From positions 588,599 through 652,598 of the forward strand of contig NW_006921544.1 in the NCBI RefSeq assembly GCF_000340215.1: 64,000 bases of DNA, written 5' to 3'. Of this stretch, positions 20,627 to 33,516 are shown one piece after another. The notes under the pieces were generated by a model. That model was not told the origin of the DNA and did not search any database. It worked only from the letters and a program-made list of their open reading frames with translations. Positions within the stretch are counted from its first letter, which is position 1; each line of letters begins with the position of its first letter. This DNA is from Pseudocercospora fijiensis CIRAD86 (Eukaryota; Ascomycota; Dothideomycetes; Mycosphaerellales; Mycosphaerellaceae). Position numbers and translations under genes: made by a program.

Positions 20627-23600
20627 TTATTTAGTCTCGGGGTCGTCTAGCTATAATTCTAGGCGGTCTTTATTACTAGACTAGTTAGGTTCCTCGGAGT
20701 TAGAGTTAGATAGCTAGAAGTCTAGCTTACTATTAGAATCGGAATTAATATCGGAAACGCTCTATATATAGTTAATCCGTATATAACCCTCCCTTTGTTC
20801 TTAAGTTATTCCTAATAGCTTACTAAGACGAATCTAGGGATAGGCATAGTTCTTAGGTAGAACAGGATCTATAATAGCGGTAGGATCCTCCTCCCGATAG
20901 GCATCTAAGGACGGTAGAGGGTCTATAGAGGTACTAACTTCCTCCTCGGTCGGCGGAGGGCGGGCAGGTTCGCGTAACTTAACGATCTTCTTTAGATTAG
21001 CCCGAGGGTAAGTGTGCTTTAAGGTAGCACTATCTAGCTCCTAAAGAAGGTATACGGAACCCGAGTAAAGGACCTCCTTTACTCTATAAGGACCCTTCCA
21101 CTTAAAGGCTAGCTTATAGGAGTAACTATACTCTAGTTCGGACCGGTATAGAAGGACTATATCGCTAACCTTTAGAGGTTCCTAATTAACAGCATTATAG
21201 TTATTAAAATACTGCTTAGCCTCTTCCCGAAGGCGACGTTGTCGAGCAAGACCCTCTTAAGAAGTCGTAGTTATATCCTTAAGAGCCTTAGCCCGTAGGG
21301 TAAGAAGATCTACCCTAGTACGAACAGACCCCTAATCGTAAACGCCGTACGTGCGATAGGACAATTTAATAGGAAGAACGGCGTCCCTCCTAATTATAAG
21401 TTCCGCTAGTATAAGTCTAGTCGTATCGACAATAGTAGTTCGGTCCGCCTAGAGAAGGGCTAGGACGCGGGTAGAAATAGGAACTAATCTGTCGCTACTA
21501 TTAGTTATCTTAGATAGGGCATTAATTAACGAGCGATAGCCGCGCTTAATAATAGCATTCGACGAGGGATAGTATAGGGAGATGCGAACGTTCTTCGCCC
21601 CGTACGAAATAAGTAGCGCTTAAACCTCCTTAGCTATATTGTTCGTAGCGTTGTCTAAGATAACCTCGTAAGGTGTTCCCTAGCGGCAAAATAGATCCTT
21701 AAATAGGAAGGTAGCTATATTACGGGTATTGATAGCACCGCAACCCTTATAGAAATAATAGGCCTCCGGCTATCGAGAAAGACCCTCTCGAATAATATAT
21801 AGGCTGTTATTGCGGCTAAGATAGACCCTATCGCTATACTACCGCTCCCTAACTAACTAGGTAGTAGGGATACGTAGCTCCCCTAGACGTCGGTAGCTGT
21901 TCCTAAAGTTGCACTTAGGATAGCTCTTATAGTAGCGGGAGACATTAGCCTATACGCCGTCCTACTAGTAGCGTCGACAAAGGATATCGAAGGTGCCCTC
22001 CGCCGCCTAGTAGCCGAGCTTATCGTAAACGGAACGAAGGATTTCTTATCGGGCTGCTAGATCGTTAATAATACGCTAGAGCGGTACATTAACTATAGCC
22101 TATCGCTAAAGGATACGATCCTTAATAAGGAACCTCCGAGAATAGCGAACGATACGACGGTATTAACTCTTTAATAGACTAGGAGCTCTCTTCGTATAAG
22201 TAAGGAAGTAGGCGATATTATAGGAGTCGTCGGAGTAGACCCTATTAAGGATATTATCCCTACCCGGTTCGCCCGCCTTAGTATCGTCCTAGTCCTCGCC
22301 GTTAGTAGCAGGGTCTTCGTTAGGCTAATTACTAGGTTAGTCGTCGGTAGTAGACCTAGTAATTACCGGTATAGCGTTAATATAGAAGGTAGTAAAGAAG
22401 GTGCGGTTAATAACCGCGTTAATATCCTCTTCTTCTATTATCTCGGCGATGTCCTCTTCTATAGTAGGCCTTCTAGAAAGGCTATCCGGTCTAGTATGCT
22501 TCTTGCTAGGAATATAGAAGACGTCGAAATTAAATAAATAGATCTAGGCAACCTACCGAGCTATCGTAGAGTTAGGTAGGTCGGAGGCTATATAGTTAAG
22601 TTAATAGACTAGCGTCTAAGCGTCGACTTCTAGGCGAAAGAATACTCTAAAGAGCTAAGGTCGGAACTTCTTAAGAGCCTTATAGATACTAAGGCACTCT
22701 CGCTTGCTAGTATCGTATCGGGCCTCGATTAGTTTCTATAGACCGGACTCGTACCGGATAGGGTAACGTAAGGAGGGCTCCTTACGATTATACTATATTA
22801 GTATCTCGCCGTAGCTTTCCCCGCTCGAGTCGATAGCAATAATTAGCAGACCTGTACCTTCCGAGTAATTAATAGAGGTAAGTGTAGGCGCGCTAACAAG
22901 TGCCTTAGTAACCGTATCCTTAGCCGCTTAGTAAACGGAGGTCTATTCAAACTCTGTATTCTTCTTAAGCAAGGCGTATAGAGGTTTATATACTAACGCA
23001 AAGTTTTCGACCTAGATATAGAAGTAGGAGACTACTCTAAGCTAGATCCGGACATCTTTCTAACAAGTAGGGTCCGGCTAGGACACAATCTTTAGAACCC
23101 GTATATTATTAGGATAGCGGCCGTTCTTATTAGTAACAAACCTAACAATGTTTATGCGCTTGTATAGGAGCTAAAGCTTTTCCCTATATACTATTAAGTT
23201 AGCCCGCTCTAAGTCGCAGAGGATACTATCGAGGTTCTAGATATGTTTAAGAAAGAACCTACGGATGCTAGGCTCTACTTCTTCGTTGTTATACCTAGTT
23301 TTAGGGCCTTTAATACTAGTATCGTCGAGGAAAGGCATCGTAGTATAAGAAATATATACCGCGAGGACTTGATTTATAATAAGCACGAACTAGGCTACTA
23401 AGTTAGTCGCCCCTTAGGGAAGGGTAGTTTGTCTATATAGTCTAAGAGGCGTTTCGAAACTAGTTAGGTCTCTGCTATCGGGATAGAGAGGTATCTAGTC
23501 GTAGCCCGAGAACATATTAACTAGTAAGGCTACTATATAATTAGTAAAGGCTTCCGAGAACCTATTAGTCTCTAGGGGAAGGTTAGTATCTCTAATCGTA

Positions 23601-24330
23601 ACCGTATTAAACTTTTAGGTAGCGTTAATTAGCCGGTACTTCTTTAGTTCCCTAGGAGCTATCTTCTTCTAAACTAGGAAGTATAGATTGCGATACGAGG
23701 CATAGGAAGGCTCTAAGGTGCTAGCCTTTATACGCTGCCGTATTATGTCCTTAACTATACCTCTTAGGCTTAGGTTTAGCTTGAACCCTAGGTAAGCCTA
23801 GGGCTTATACTCGATCGTTCGGATCCTCTATAGAGGGGCAACCTCCGGGTTAATCCTACCTAGATACGTAAGTTATATACTAATACGGCTTCGCGGTTAT
23901 ATAGAAGCTCGTATAGCAAATCTAGTTCAAGATCCGAAAGCTCGATACTAGGTTTGATTTTCGCTAGTCTCTCCGGCGTTAGCCTTAAACCCCTAGGAAT
24001 AGTAGAGAACTTTTTTGTAATATACCTCTAGTCGTACGGACTATCCCTAGGTATTAATATCGCTTCGCGGTTAAGGCACTTTTATCGCTAGTTAGGATTT
24101 CCGCTAGGATTGGACCTATTAGTTATATATACGCTGCCTTTTACGGGCTTGATCTTGTTAGCTACCCTCTTATATAGGGTATATATACTAACCGCTCGTA
24201 ATACCCGAGCCCTCTCTCTTTAACGTTAGGCCCGGAGATTAGCGCAATAGAACAGCGCGTAAACTTTATTAGAAGTCTCCTTAAGTCGGTAGGTATATAG
24301 CTAGTAATCCTAATTTATAATTCCGGCGAA
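20627..24330 (-). pseudogene. pol: Gypsy pol: reverse transcriptase, RNase H, integrase
   Basis: This is the replication and integration polyprotein of the retrotransposon. The RT active site near 23320-23340 reads MPFLDDTSIKGPKTRY. Downstream come VRFVTNKNG-like and VVSYFYI stretches, then the RNase H start LLIIAIDSSGESYGEIL near 22800-22850. The integrase zinc-binding region lies near 21880-21990. The core near 21560-21650 reads LDNATNNIAKEVQALL and YYPSSNAIIKRGYRSL; the last catalytic Glu reads Lys there, a single RIP change. The C-terminal domain near 21090-21130 reads FKWKGPYRVKEVL, with one stop as Trp, and ANLKKIVKL follows. The frame ends DDPETK and TAA at 20627. The start is approximate. 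Confidence 0.9.
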
Positions 24331-24344
24331 AACGTTAGATTCCT

Positions 24345-24367
24345 AATAACACCCCTAGGGTATTATT
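24345..24367. repeat. 23-bp CCCC/GGGG palindrome, copy 4
   Basis: AATAACACCCC-T-AGGGTATTATT lies between gag-protease and pol. Confidence 0.75.
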
Positions 24368-24399
24368 CGATCGGCGCTCTAATTAGTTAGTTCGGATTC

Positions 24400-27300
24400 G
24401 GGCTCGGGTAGATCCGCTTCCGGCGGCGATAATTGCGACAGCATTATTACCGAGATTCGTATACTAGGTTGTCGTTACCGTATTATTATACTCGCTATCG
24501 CTTCGAGTATTCGCCTCCTTAGTATAGAGCCTAGAAACTTGCCTTAACGTACGGAGCGGCGTACCTCTAGATATAACCTATTTAAGCTATACTAACTTAT
24601 AGCGTAGATTGCCGGTCTTACAACCGCGCTATAGCGTTTCCCGAAGAGCGCTTAGAAGCAGTAAGGATATCCTCGTAGGACTTGTAGCTAGTGTTTCCGA
24701 TATAACTAGTAAATACGACTCGGTTACCCTTCTAGTTAGCGATAGTTCCTTCCTAGGAGCTATCGTCGCAGTTGCGCTAGATATCCCGGGTTATACGAGA
24801 CTATAGACGACCTAGAATAATTGGCGTGTTCGGGTTAGCGGTAATCTAGAAGGTAAAGGAAAAGTATATGCCGAAAGCGTCTACTATAATATTATAGCAG
24901 GCACCTACTAGCGCAACCTCCCTATTTACTCCCTATATGCTAAGGGAAATATCTCTATTTATTAGTAGTCGGAGCTATTTAGCCTAGCGCTTACTTATAA
25001 TAAGTAACTCTAAACTATTATTAAGCATTGCTAGCAACTGCTAACTATAGCTTCCGATAGTAACTTAAATATAGATAGCGGGAACGACGGCGAAGGAACG
25101 GGTAACTACGGAAAGGTCTATATTATTAGGGATAGAGTAAAGCTCCTTAGGTCGAGGAGGTCCTACTCGACCGATTTATTAGCTAGTAAATCGGATAGCC
25201 TTAATAGAAACTAAAACCGAAGCAGGGTCGGCATTATTACTATCCCCTCGGCCTATCTCCTTAATCCCCTCTTCGTTAGCATTATCGATAGTCTCCTAGC
25301 TCTCGTAGGTTACTAATTCGCCTTCTATAGACTCCTAGGCCCCTAAAAATTTAGGAAGGAACTATAGGGAAGAGACGTCGATATAGTCCTCTCGCCCTTG
25401 TTTACGTCGGAGGGCTGCAAGGTCTTTTATAAAGGCAGCATCGTTAGGAATCCGGCTCTAGAATAGGTTAGTAGGCAAACCGTATACTAGAAGCTCTCCT
25501 ATAGATACGTTAGATTTGAGGTCTAGGAACTATAAAGCCTAGAAGAGAGCATTTGCCTTTATGTCGTAAGAGTTAGTAGGCCCGGCACTATACTTCTTTA
25601 TATACCTATTAAAGCGAAAGCTCTTTAGATCGGCTGACTTTCGTTTATAGGCCGGCGGGTTAGCTAGGCCTAGGGTACTACTAAGGTCGGTAGTATTATT
25701 CTCTATATCGATATCTAGAGTCTCTAGGACCTCCGGAGTAGCTATACTAGCTCGGGTTGCACGGTCTTTAGCTGTCTAGAGTGTCTTAGTCTTAGCGACT
25801 AATTCTCGCTATTTCTTAGCCTTGTTAGCTGCCTGCTTCTTAAGTATCCTAGTAGGGGCTACCGTACTAGGGCGGGTAGGGTTCTACGGGCTCTTACCCT
25901 TGCCCTAGGACTAGGTTTAGAACGACTAAGTTTAGGACCTTATAGCAGCGTAGACATCTATACTATTCTTAGTAATCGCGTAAACATTAGTAACTGCGTC
26001 CGGGTCCTAAGACACAAAGTTAACTTTAACGGGATTAGTAGTACCGTTACTACTCCGCTCCTTAACCTGTTTTGCCCTAACCTTCTAAGTTTCTCGTTTA
26101 GCAATAGCGGCGAGGGTACTATTCCTAGTATCCTTAAACTCGATCTTGCTACTATACTTCTTCTCTAGAAGACTCCTAAGTTAAAGTAGCTTCGGGGCTC
26201 TACGATCCTACTCGAAGTCAATCTTGTCGCCGGTATCGGTATAGTAGAACCGACTATTTACTTATATAACGAGCTTCCTCTTAAGAAGCTCTTTCTAGAT
26301 AGGGCAGTCTAATTAAATATGTTTGAAACCGCCGTATATCTAGCACTTGCTATCTAAGTAAGAATAGATCTTCCGTATAGTATAGACGTTAACTAAAGGG
26401 GCCTTAGGGTAGTTAGGATCGGAGACCTAGTAGACTAGTAGTATATCCTTTAGTATACTAGTATTAATAACCTCCCTAACTCGCTATAGTGCTTTCGCAT
26501 TGAGGTTAAGCTAGGCTAGGGATTTAGCCAAGTCCGCAACGTCCTAAGAGTACTTAGTAATAGTAGGAGTTACGGTCTTAGGACCGCTCTACGACTTAGG
26601 AAGGAACTTAGGTCCTTTGCTTCCCGAGGCGTCGCTCTTTACCTAAGCTAAGTCATTCCGGTCCTCGCCGTAAATGAACTTCTTCGTATCGGCGGAGCTA
26701 TTAATATCGTCCTTAATAGCCTCTAGGACCTCTTTGTACTTCCTAAAGGTCTTAGGATTAGCTTCGCTAAGCTTGTAGCGATAGAAGATACGCTTAGCCG
26801 TAGACTACGGCAACCCTTTAAGGAGTAGCCTCGTTCTTTAAGAGTTCTCGAGGTCCTACTAGTTAATGCCGTCCGCTAACTTAACAAACTCGCGGATATA
26901 CTCCTTTAGGTCGTTATCTTCGGTACGCCTCTCTATATAGAGGTTCTTAAGCTACGTACGACTACCTTTAATACGACGGCTATCACGATCCCGATACTCC
27001 CTTATAAAGGCCTACTTAAAGACCTCCTAGTCGGTATTAGACTTATCGTCCTTTTCTAGGTAGCTAACTAGGGTTCTAAGGGTTCGGTAAAGCTTAGTAA
27101 TAGTAGTCCTCGTAAGGGACCGGACCTTGTACTAGTCCGACTCCTCTTCGAGTCCGTACTTAGTTAAGTTGTCCTTAAAGCGTTCTACGTACGCCGTAGC
27201 GTTCTACCCTTCGAACAAAGGGTTCCTACTGCTTCCCGGCTCTAGCGGGCGACGCCTATTCTAACGGAGAAGGTTAGTTTGCCTTTAAATTATCTTTATA

Positions 27301-27480
27301 ACGACATTGTAGAGAGCCTCGGGCATAGAAGGCTCGATAGCCCCTAGGTCGATAGCGCTTATAACAACTAGTCGTCGCCTAATTTCTTCGTTAATAGGGT
27401 CCGGTAGGTTATTAGATTCCGAAGATTCCGCTAATTCGTAATACTCGCTTTCGCTAGAGCTTATTCGATTGTTATAAAGT
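24400..27480 (-). pseudogene. gag: Gypsy gag-protease
   Basis: This is the structural precursor of the retrotransposon. The N-terminal gag part, from about 27470, reads SSSESEYYELAESSESNN, then LPDPINEEIRRRL. A zinc knuckle near 26310-26355 fits C-X2-C-X4-H-X4-C with the second Cys read as Tyr and two RIP stops; the visible part includes GGFKHI and LDCP. A retropepsin-like domain lies near 24850-25030, with LLAMLNNSLELLIISKR in the place of the catalytic DSG region and VALVGACYNIIVDAFG following, then PIILGR. The start codon is not visible, and frames between gag and protease were not proven continuous. Confidence 0.75.
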
Positions 27481-27585
27481 AGTTAAAATAAAATACTATA
27501 GGAAAGTGTTTTTAGTATATGTTATAGGTTTGGCTTGTTTCGATGTTGCTATACGAGAAAATAGTGTCCTAGGCTGTTTTCTTCT

Positions 27586-27608
27586 AATATTACCCCTAGG
27601 GTAGTATT
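27586..27608. repeat. 23-bp CCCC/GGGG palindrome, copy 5
   Basis: AATATTACCCC-T-AGGGTAGTATT lies about 100 bp upstream of gag. Confidence 0.8.
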
Positions 27609-28281
27609 AGAATTTAGCCTCCTAGGGGCCGCCTAGACACCCCTAGGAGCTTTAATTTAGTAAATTTAGACAAAAGCCTCTCGGAGGAAGGAACTGCAAT
27701 CTCTATTTATACCTAGATCCTAGAAACTAGCCGCTTTACTAACTATCGTTATCTCCTTTAGCTAGGCGGGGGGCGGGGACCTTCTTTTTCTAGTAGAAGG
27801 CTAAGCACTATCCGAACGAGGCAGCGAATCCCGAAACAATCTACCCGGTTAATAGGGGAACTGTCTAGGCATCCGACCTGTAATCTAGAAATTGCTATCG
27901 TATAGATAGTCTTAGCAAACTAAGTAAGGCCGATAGGTAATTAATCTATCTCCTCCTTAGGCGGGCGGTAGCTTATCTCGAGCAAGCAGTACTAAATAGG
28001 TCTTCGACCCGGAGCCGAGTCCTTAGAAGCTAGCTATAGTTATAGACTAGGCCCTAAGCTGTAACAGTCCTAAGGGTTTGCAGCTTTTCGGGGTTAAAGC
28101 GATGCCCTCGTTAAGAGGTTTCTCTGCTTGTCGTAACGGCCCCTTAAGATACTTCGGTATCGTCCGTATCGTAGGCTCTTATCGTACCCTCGCTTCGGTT
28201 ATAGCTATTCGTGCCTAGAGACTACCTTTAACATACCCGAACCTGTTAGATATAAAGAGATAGCCCTACCTTCGGCTCTAA
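27609..28281 (-). other. Leader of the LTR retrotransposon
   Basis: This is untranslated DNA between the 5' LTR and gag. A primer-binding site would start at 28281 on the minus strand; the sequence there (TTAGAGCCGAAGG) could not be assigned to a tRNA with confidence. CA and TG are less depleted here than elsewhere in the element. Confidence 0.5.
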
Positions 28282-28560
28282 TAAAGGACGGAAACTAACA
28301 CTACTACTACTACTTATAGCAATAGTATAGGCTACCGAGGGTAATATAACCTATAGCAATATAGGCAGCTATGTTTAGTAAGATAGGATAACGAGACTGT
28401 CGCTTAGGCTAATAACTAGAGCCCTGCAATATAGGCATTATAGAAGTGTAATATAAATAATGTACTATACGAGGTTAATGATCTGTCTACTCTATAGAAG
28501 GAGGCCTCTTATATAGGCTCAAAACTAGCCTATAGGTGTAGGGCCGGTTACTAGCCAATA
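28282..28560 (-). repeat. LTR, 5' end of the retrotransposon
   Basis: It is 279 bp and pairs with 16301-16579. Confidence 0.9.
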
Positions 28561-29394
28561 CTATATATCGTTATATATATATTTAGTCGTAGATTCCGTT
28601 ATATCTTCGGCCGTAGACCTCTTATTAAGCTACGAGGATATATACTACGAATATATTAGTATTATATCGTACGTAGTTATATCAGTTTTAAGCTTAAGAA
28701 GGCGCGTACTACTAAACCTAAATATATATCTAGTCCTTAACTATACTAAGTTAAGAGAACTAAGATTATCTTAACTTAGTATATCTAATTAAAATGAAAT
28801 AGAAACAGATTAGAAACAAACTAGAAACAAGCTAAAAAGGAACTATAACTATAGGTAAAATACCTAGCTAAATTAGGCAGCTAGGAGAAAAGGCTTAGTA
28901 GTTAATCTAGTATATATAAGCAAGTATAGCTAGCTATAAAATAAAAGGACAAGCCCTAGTAGTAGAGATCTTCTATCTAGGAGCACTACCTCGTTCTAAT
29001 ACTAATATAGTAGAATTAGCTTTTAAATCCGCTCCGAACTAGTACTAAGTTAAGTCTAGGGGCTACTCCGTTAAATGTCTTTATTATAATAATACTTTAT
29101 AAATACTCCCGCTTATTTGATTACTATTACCCTTTCTAAATACTTACTTATACTAAACTATAGCCTAGAACTTTAAATTAGGACACTAATATAAGTAGAT
29201 ACGAGTACCTAGTTCGATCTAGCAACCCTGTTCTTAATGCGCTAAGGCCTATTCCCTATGTTACTATATATCCTAAGCTTCCTAATATAACTAGGATAAT
29301 AACCCGGATCTATATCTCTAAACCTAACTCTAGGTTTAATATACTAGGTAATAGTAGATACTAAAGATTAAGAAAAGGATTAACGTATTATTAT
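28561..29394. other. No confident gene; hairpin at 28742-28784
   Basis: Short patches of readable plus frame occur at 28970-29080 and 29200-29330, possibly the N-terminal part of the following gag-like gene. The hairpin has arms TATACTAAGTTAAGA and TCTTAACTTAGTATA. Confidence 0.4.
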
Positions 29395-30340
29395 AAACCT
29401 ACCTAGATATATTAGAAGAAGACAGTACTAAGGGCCGTATCTCTAGACTTTTAAAGATAGCTATTACGTTAACCTTACTTACTAGATAACTATACGTTTT
29501 CTAGAGGCAATATTAGGTTGCCTATAGGTCTATCCCTTACTACTAGAGGCGTAGTATCTTTTATTATATATTAGAAGGACTAACAACCTAATATATCGAT
29601 ATAGATTAGGACGCGAAGTAGATACGAAAGTCTAATAGTACAAGGTAGCAAACCTCTACTTAAAGATTCTTCTATATCTTGCAAGCTTTAGTAGTTATAC
29701 TTAGTCTAAAGCCTAGTATTGCTTGTTTTAATATAGGAGCGCTTATAGGCCTTAAAGGTAATAATCGGCATAAGCTTAACTAACGGGGAGTCCTTATTAA
29801 GGACTCGGAAAAGTCTTAAAAATATTTTAGAAGATAAGCTATCTAAACTAATAAAGTTTAGCCTAGAAATAAGGACATACTAAACGCTCTAAACGACTCT
29901 ACTACTAAACTAGAGAAGCATCTTACTAGTAGCTAAGCTCTTAATGCCTTACCCTAGAGTAATTCTAATAGGAATAATTCTAATAGGAATAATTCCAATA
30001 GGAATAATTCTAATAGGAATAATTCTAATAGGAATAATTCTAATAGGAATAATTCTAATAGGAATGATTCTAATAGGAATAATTCTAATAGGAATAATTC
30101 TAATAGGAATAATTCTAATAGGAATAATTGTAATAGGAATAATTGTAATAGGAATAATTGTAATAGGAATAATTTTAATAAAAGGACGATAAGAAGAAGA
30201 AGAACCTTAGTTAATATAAGTGCTTTAAGTATAAACAAAAGGGGCATTTTAAGAGGGACTATATAATATAGGTTAGGTATATAGGTAGATAGTATAGTTA
30301 AAAGCGTATAGTATTCGATAAGGTTTATAAAGGAGGGAGA
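29395..30340 (+). pseudogene. Gag-like protein with zinc knuckle
   Basis: The plus frame from about 29395 reads YLDILEEDSTKGRISRLLKI and stays interpretable to about 29950, with only TAG/TAA interruptions. A 15-bp minisatellite then encodes repeated Arg-Asn-Asn-Ser-Asn. After it, in a shifted frame, comes KCFKYKQKGHFKRDY at about 30208-30250. This is a CCHC zinc knuckle with the second and last Cys read as Tyr. It fits a retroelement gag-type nucleic-acid-binding protein. No RT or integrase follows on this strand, so it is either a fragment or a non-autonomous element. The 3' end runs into the dispersed repeat at 30290-30440. Confidence 0.6.
29961..30180. repeat. 15-bp minisatellite, about 14.7 units
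   Basis: The unit is AATTCTAATAGGAAT. The last four units vary (AATTGTAATAGGAAT). Being a multiple of three, it keeps all frames open on both strands, which explains the two long repetitive ORFs there. Confidence 0.95.
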
Positions 30341-30440
30341 CGAAGGTTGGAAAGTTAGGCTAACGCTAAGCGCTAAGCCCTACCTAAAGTACTAAGACCC
30401 TAGCTTTACCTAGGCGGCTATATGCCTTTTATATACCATC
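30290..30440 (+). repeat. Dispersed repeat, copy 2
   Basis: It is the inverted counterpart of 11290-11430 and 40420-40600. It shares TTAGGCTAACGCTAAGCGC, and similarity continues loosely to about 30560. Confidence 0.6.
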
Positions 30441-31249
30441 CAGTATAGGATACCCTTCTAAAGGCTACGTCCTTATAGCTATCCTTATTATCCCCTCGCT
30501 AAGTTAGTAATCTAATAAGACGCGCTTCTTACGCGCTAAATCGAACGCTTAACTAGCCAATTACGTTACTATTAGTCTTAATATTAGACCTTACTTTAAT
30601 GTCTATTATATAACAACTACTCTTCTAACTAGGCTATTACTACTAACCTAGTAGTAGGGATATATTAACGCTATTATAAAATAGTAGCCCTAACTAATAA
30701 CGACGCGCGCACCTAGCTATAACTAGGTATAGGGAGTTATAGCAATCCCTCTACGCTTAGTTATTAGTCTTTCGAGGACTTATCCTATTCCCCTAGTAAG
30801 AAGAACTATTCCTATTATATACGGCCTACTTTAGCTTACCCTAGTTAGCTTAGGGCGTAGCCGTAGGTATAGGCACTCGGGCCTCGACTCTTTTCCGAGG
30901 TTACTAGGCCTAATAATCTAGTAGACGCGACCGCCTTAAGGCCCTAATTAGGCAGCTACTAATTGCTGCTCAAATTAGTATAGCTAATTTTCTATATTAG
31001 CGCCTTCGTAGCGTATAAGGTCGAAATCTAGTAGCTATATTTACTTAGTCGATTTATAACGTATTTTTAAGGACTATAAGCTCGAGGTCTATACTATATC
31101 TATAAGAGCGATTCCGGATACTACCCGTCTATAGTTCTACTTTAGTAAGCCTTATTTATATTTTTAGTCTCTAGTTAATACTATATATATTAGCTATATA
31201 GTTTTACTAGTAATATCTATATATAGTAGATAGGGTAGAAAAAGAATAT
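30441..31249. other. Weak coding-like tract, otherwise nothing
   Basis: A plus frame near 30885-31210 (RLFSEVTRPNNLVDATALRP) is interrupted only by TAG/TAA, but I cannot name it. The rest holds nothing recognisable. Confidence 0.3.
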
Positions 31250-31724
31250 AGTAGCGGCGTACCTTAGCGGAATGCTAGTAGGATACGCGAGGCGCGTAAG
31301 ATTAGTACCGGTAAGAGTCGCTAGTAGTAAGGTCTTAGCGATAGTAGTAATACTAGGTAATAGCAATAGTTAGTAGTTAGCGTCTTAGCGCTAACCCTAC
31401 GTCTTCCGATTTCTAGGCTTTATCCTTTTTATCGCGCTTATAAGGCAACTATAATTACCTATCGCTCTTTTCGTATTTCTAGTATTATTATTACTATAAT
31501 AACCAATCGCCTACGCTCTACTAGCGCCGACTTTATCCTTATCGAGTAAGGCGCTTTAAGAATAAGAGATAGATATAGAAAGTAAATATAAGAGTAGTTA
31601 TAGGGTAGCTATTATAGGCAGTATAGTCTCGGCCTCTATATTCGCGTTATTTGCTATTAGGTAATAATAGAAGTAGTACAATAGGCTATTAGTAGCGGAT
31701 AGCTAATACTATCCCTAGGTTATT
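31250..31724 (-). repeat. Candidate LTR of the minus-strand chromovirus
   Basis: It begins on the minus strand with the palindrome-like AATAACCTAGGGATAGTATT (31705-31724) just after the pol frame, as in the plus-strand chromovirus at 10039. The far boundary is uncertain. Confidence 0.4.
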
Positions 31725-32400
31725 TTTAATCCTACGTAGCGATACCTTAGCCTTTATCCTATTGTTCTTAGTAGCCCTATATTATTATAGCAACTTAGTT
31801 GTTGTCTTAAAGGATTCTTTAGCCTCCTACTAGTTCTACTTAGGGGTATAGCCTTACTAGCGTAGTAGGTACTCCTTCTTACTATTCCTTATCCGATCTT
31901 TTAGTATACGTTCTACCTACTATAGCTCTTTACTATTAGCTAGTATATCTTTATACTCGCTAGGTGCTTCTCCAGTACCCTCGCGGTAGTAATATAGCCT
32001 AAGGAGGGAGATATAGAAGGTATTATAGATAGTATAATACAGTTAAGGCTAACACTAATAGGCTTAGCTATTACCTTTCGGTTCTCGGATACGGAAAGGG
32101 CTAATAAACCGTAGTACTACTTTAGGGCGCATTTTACTACTAGGGGAAGAGTATTTACGGATATAGAGGTTCTTAGTATTTAGTATAGCTATATCGCCTT
32201 TACTAAAGCTTATTAGCGTATAATACTTACTATAATAGGTCTTTTAATAGACCTATACTTTCTTTAACTTATTAGTTATCTTAGTATAAATTTCTCGTAT
32301 CTTCTCTATACGTTCTCTAGCCGCTAGTGTTTCTAAATAACCGGCTTCCCTTCCTTAACGCTCGGCCTCGAGCGGCTATTATAGTATAGCCGGATTATAG

Positions 32401-32500
32401 NNNNNNNNNNNNNNNNNNNNNNNNNNNNNNNNNNNNNNNNNNNNNNNNNNNNNNNNNNNNNNNNNNNNNNNNNNNNNNNNNNNNNNNNNNNNNNNNNNNN
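32401..32500. other. Assembly gap (100 N)
   Basis: A run of exactly 100 N lies within the chromovirus integrase. The true length is unknown. Confidence 1.
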
Positions 32501-33401
32501 ATATTATTCTATCGGGCTTCTACTAGGTTACCTAATAACTAATCCTTTCTAGTAGGAATATATCGAGCGCTATTAGTAAAGCGTTCTACGACAACTAGAA
32601 TAGCATTAAATATACCCTTACTACTACGCCTCTTAGCGGTAGGCAGACCTAGAACAAAATTAACGGTAAGCTTAGTAAATAGCTTATTTGGAATTAGAAG
32701 TAAAGACAGCTCGCTAAATAGTAGGTATCGTAGCCCTTAAACCCTCTAGTAAGTAGTATATATATTTATATATTCCTTTATATCCCGCTTGCTATTTAGG
32801 TAGTGGTGTGTACGCGATAGTAGCTCGTACGACCTCTCTATACTATAGTAACTAGCAAGCTTACTATTATAGTATTTCTTAAGAGTCTCCTATCTAATCG
32901 ATTCCTTAGACGCTATATATAAGCGGCCCTTATAGCGTATATAACTAGTACTATCGACGAACTAGCTACTATTCTTACTCTTACTCGATCGAGTCTCGCG
33001 TTTACTTATAAGCCGAGTAAGGTAGGCAATACTAAAGGCGTTGCTCTACTAAGTACGTAGTAGCTTACTTATGAAGGCTTAACCGTTACCCTTAATAAGG
33101 TCGCCTAATAGTACCCTCGCGATCTCACGCGGCACGTACCACACATATCTAGTAGTACTAGTAGCCGGATTAACTATTCTAGTATTATTATCGCTATTAC
33201 TATAAGTAGCAACGTTAATTATAGAGTCCCTATAGTTGATATTAGTATATTTGTTCTTCTTTACGTATACTACTAGTATAGTAGAGATACTCTCAAATTA
33301 CATACCGTCGCGGTATCTAGAGGTCCGCCTATACTACTACCACACAGTGCCATCTATAGTAATCTCACACTATAGGGTACAAAACAACAAGTTAATAGAC
33401 T

Positions 33402-33516
33402 AGGTTTCGCTATCGCAATCAGGTTGTCTTAATAAACTACTAGTAGGGTTACTTACCCAGGTTTCGCTATCGTAATTAGGTTGTCTTAACGAACTATTAG
33501 TAGGGTCACTTACGCC
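33402..33516. repeat. Two tandem copies of a 57-bp unit
   Basis: AGGTTTCGCTATCG starts at 33402 and at 33459. The units differ mainly by CA/TA and CG-type changes. The surrounding 33120-33420 keeps unusually many CA and TG dinucleotides. Confidence 0.85.

Larger units (their letters stand above)
16301..28560 (-). mobile_element. Complete Ty3/Gypsy-type LTR retrotransposon, 12.3 kb
   Basis: Two 279-bp direct repeats (16301-16579 and 28282-28560) enclose gag-protease, reverse transcriptase-RNase H-integrase and a third long ORF, all on the minus strand. Read on that strand, the LTRs begin TATTGGCTAG, consistent with TG after RIP. CTAT directly flanks both outer ends (16297-16300 and 28561-28564), a candidate target-site duplication. 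The two LTRs differ at about a dozen places, nearly all C/T or G/A, as RIP would cause. The element is roughly twice the usual Gypsy length because of the extra ORF. Confidence 0.85.

Noticed and set aside
29944..30247. Two long overlapping ORFs on opposite strands with Ile/Leu-rich repeats
   Set aside because: They are reading frames through a 15-bp minisatellite. The likely coding frame there is the Asn/Ser one continuing the gag-like protein.
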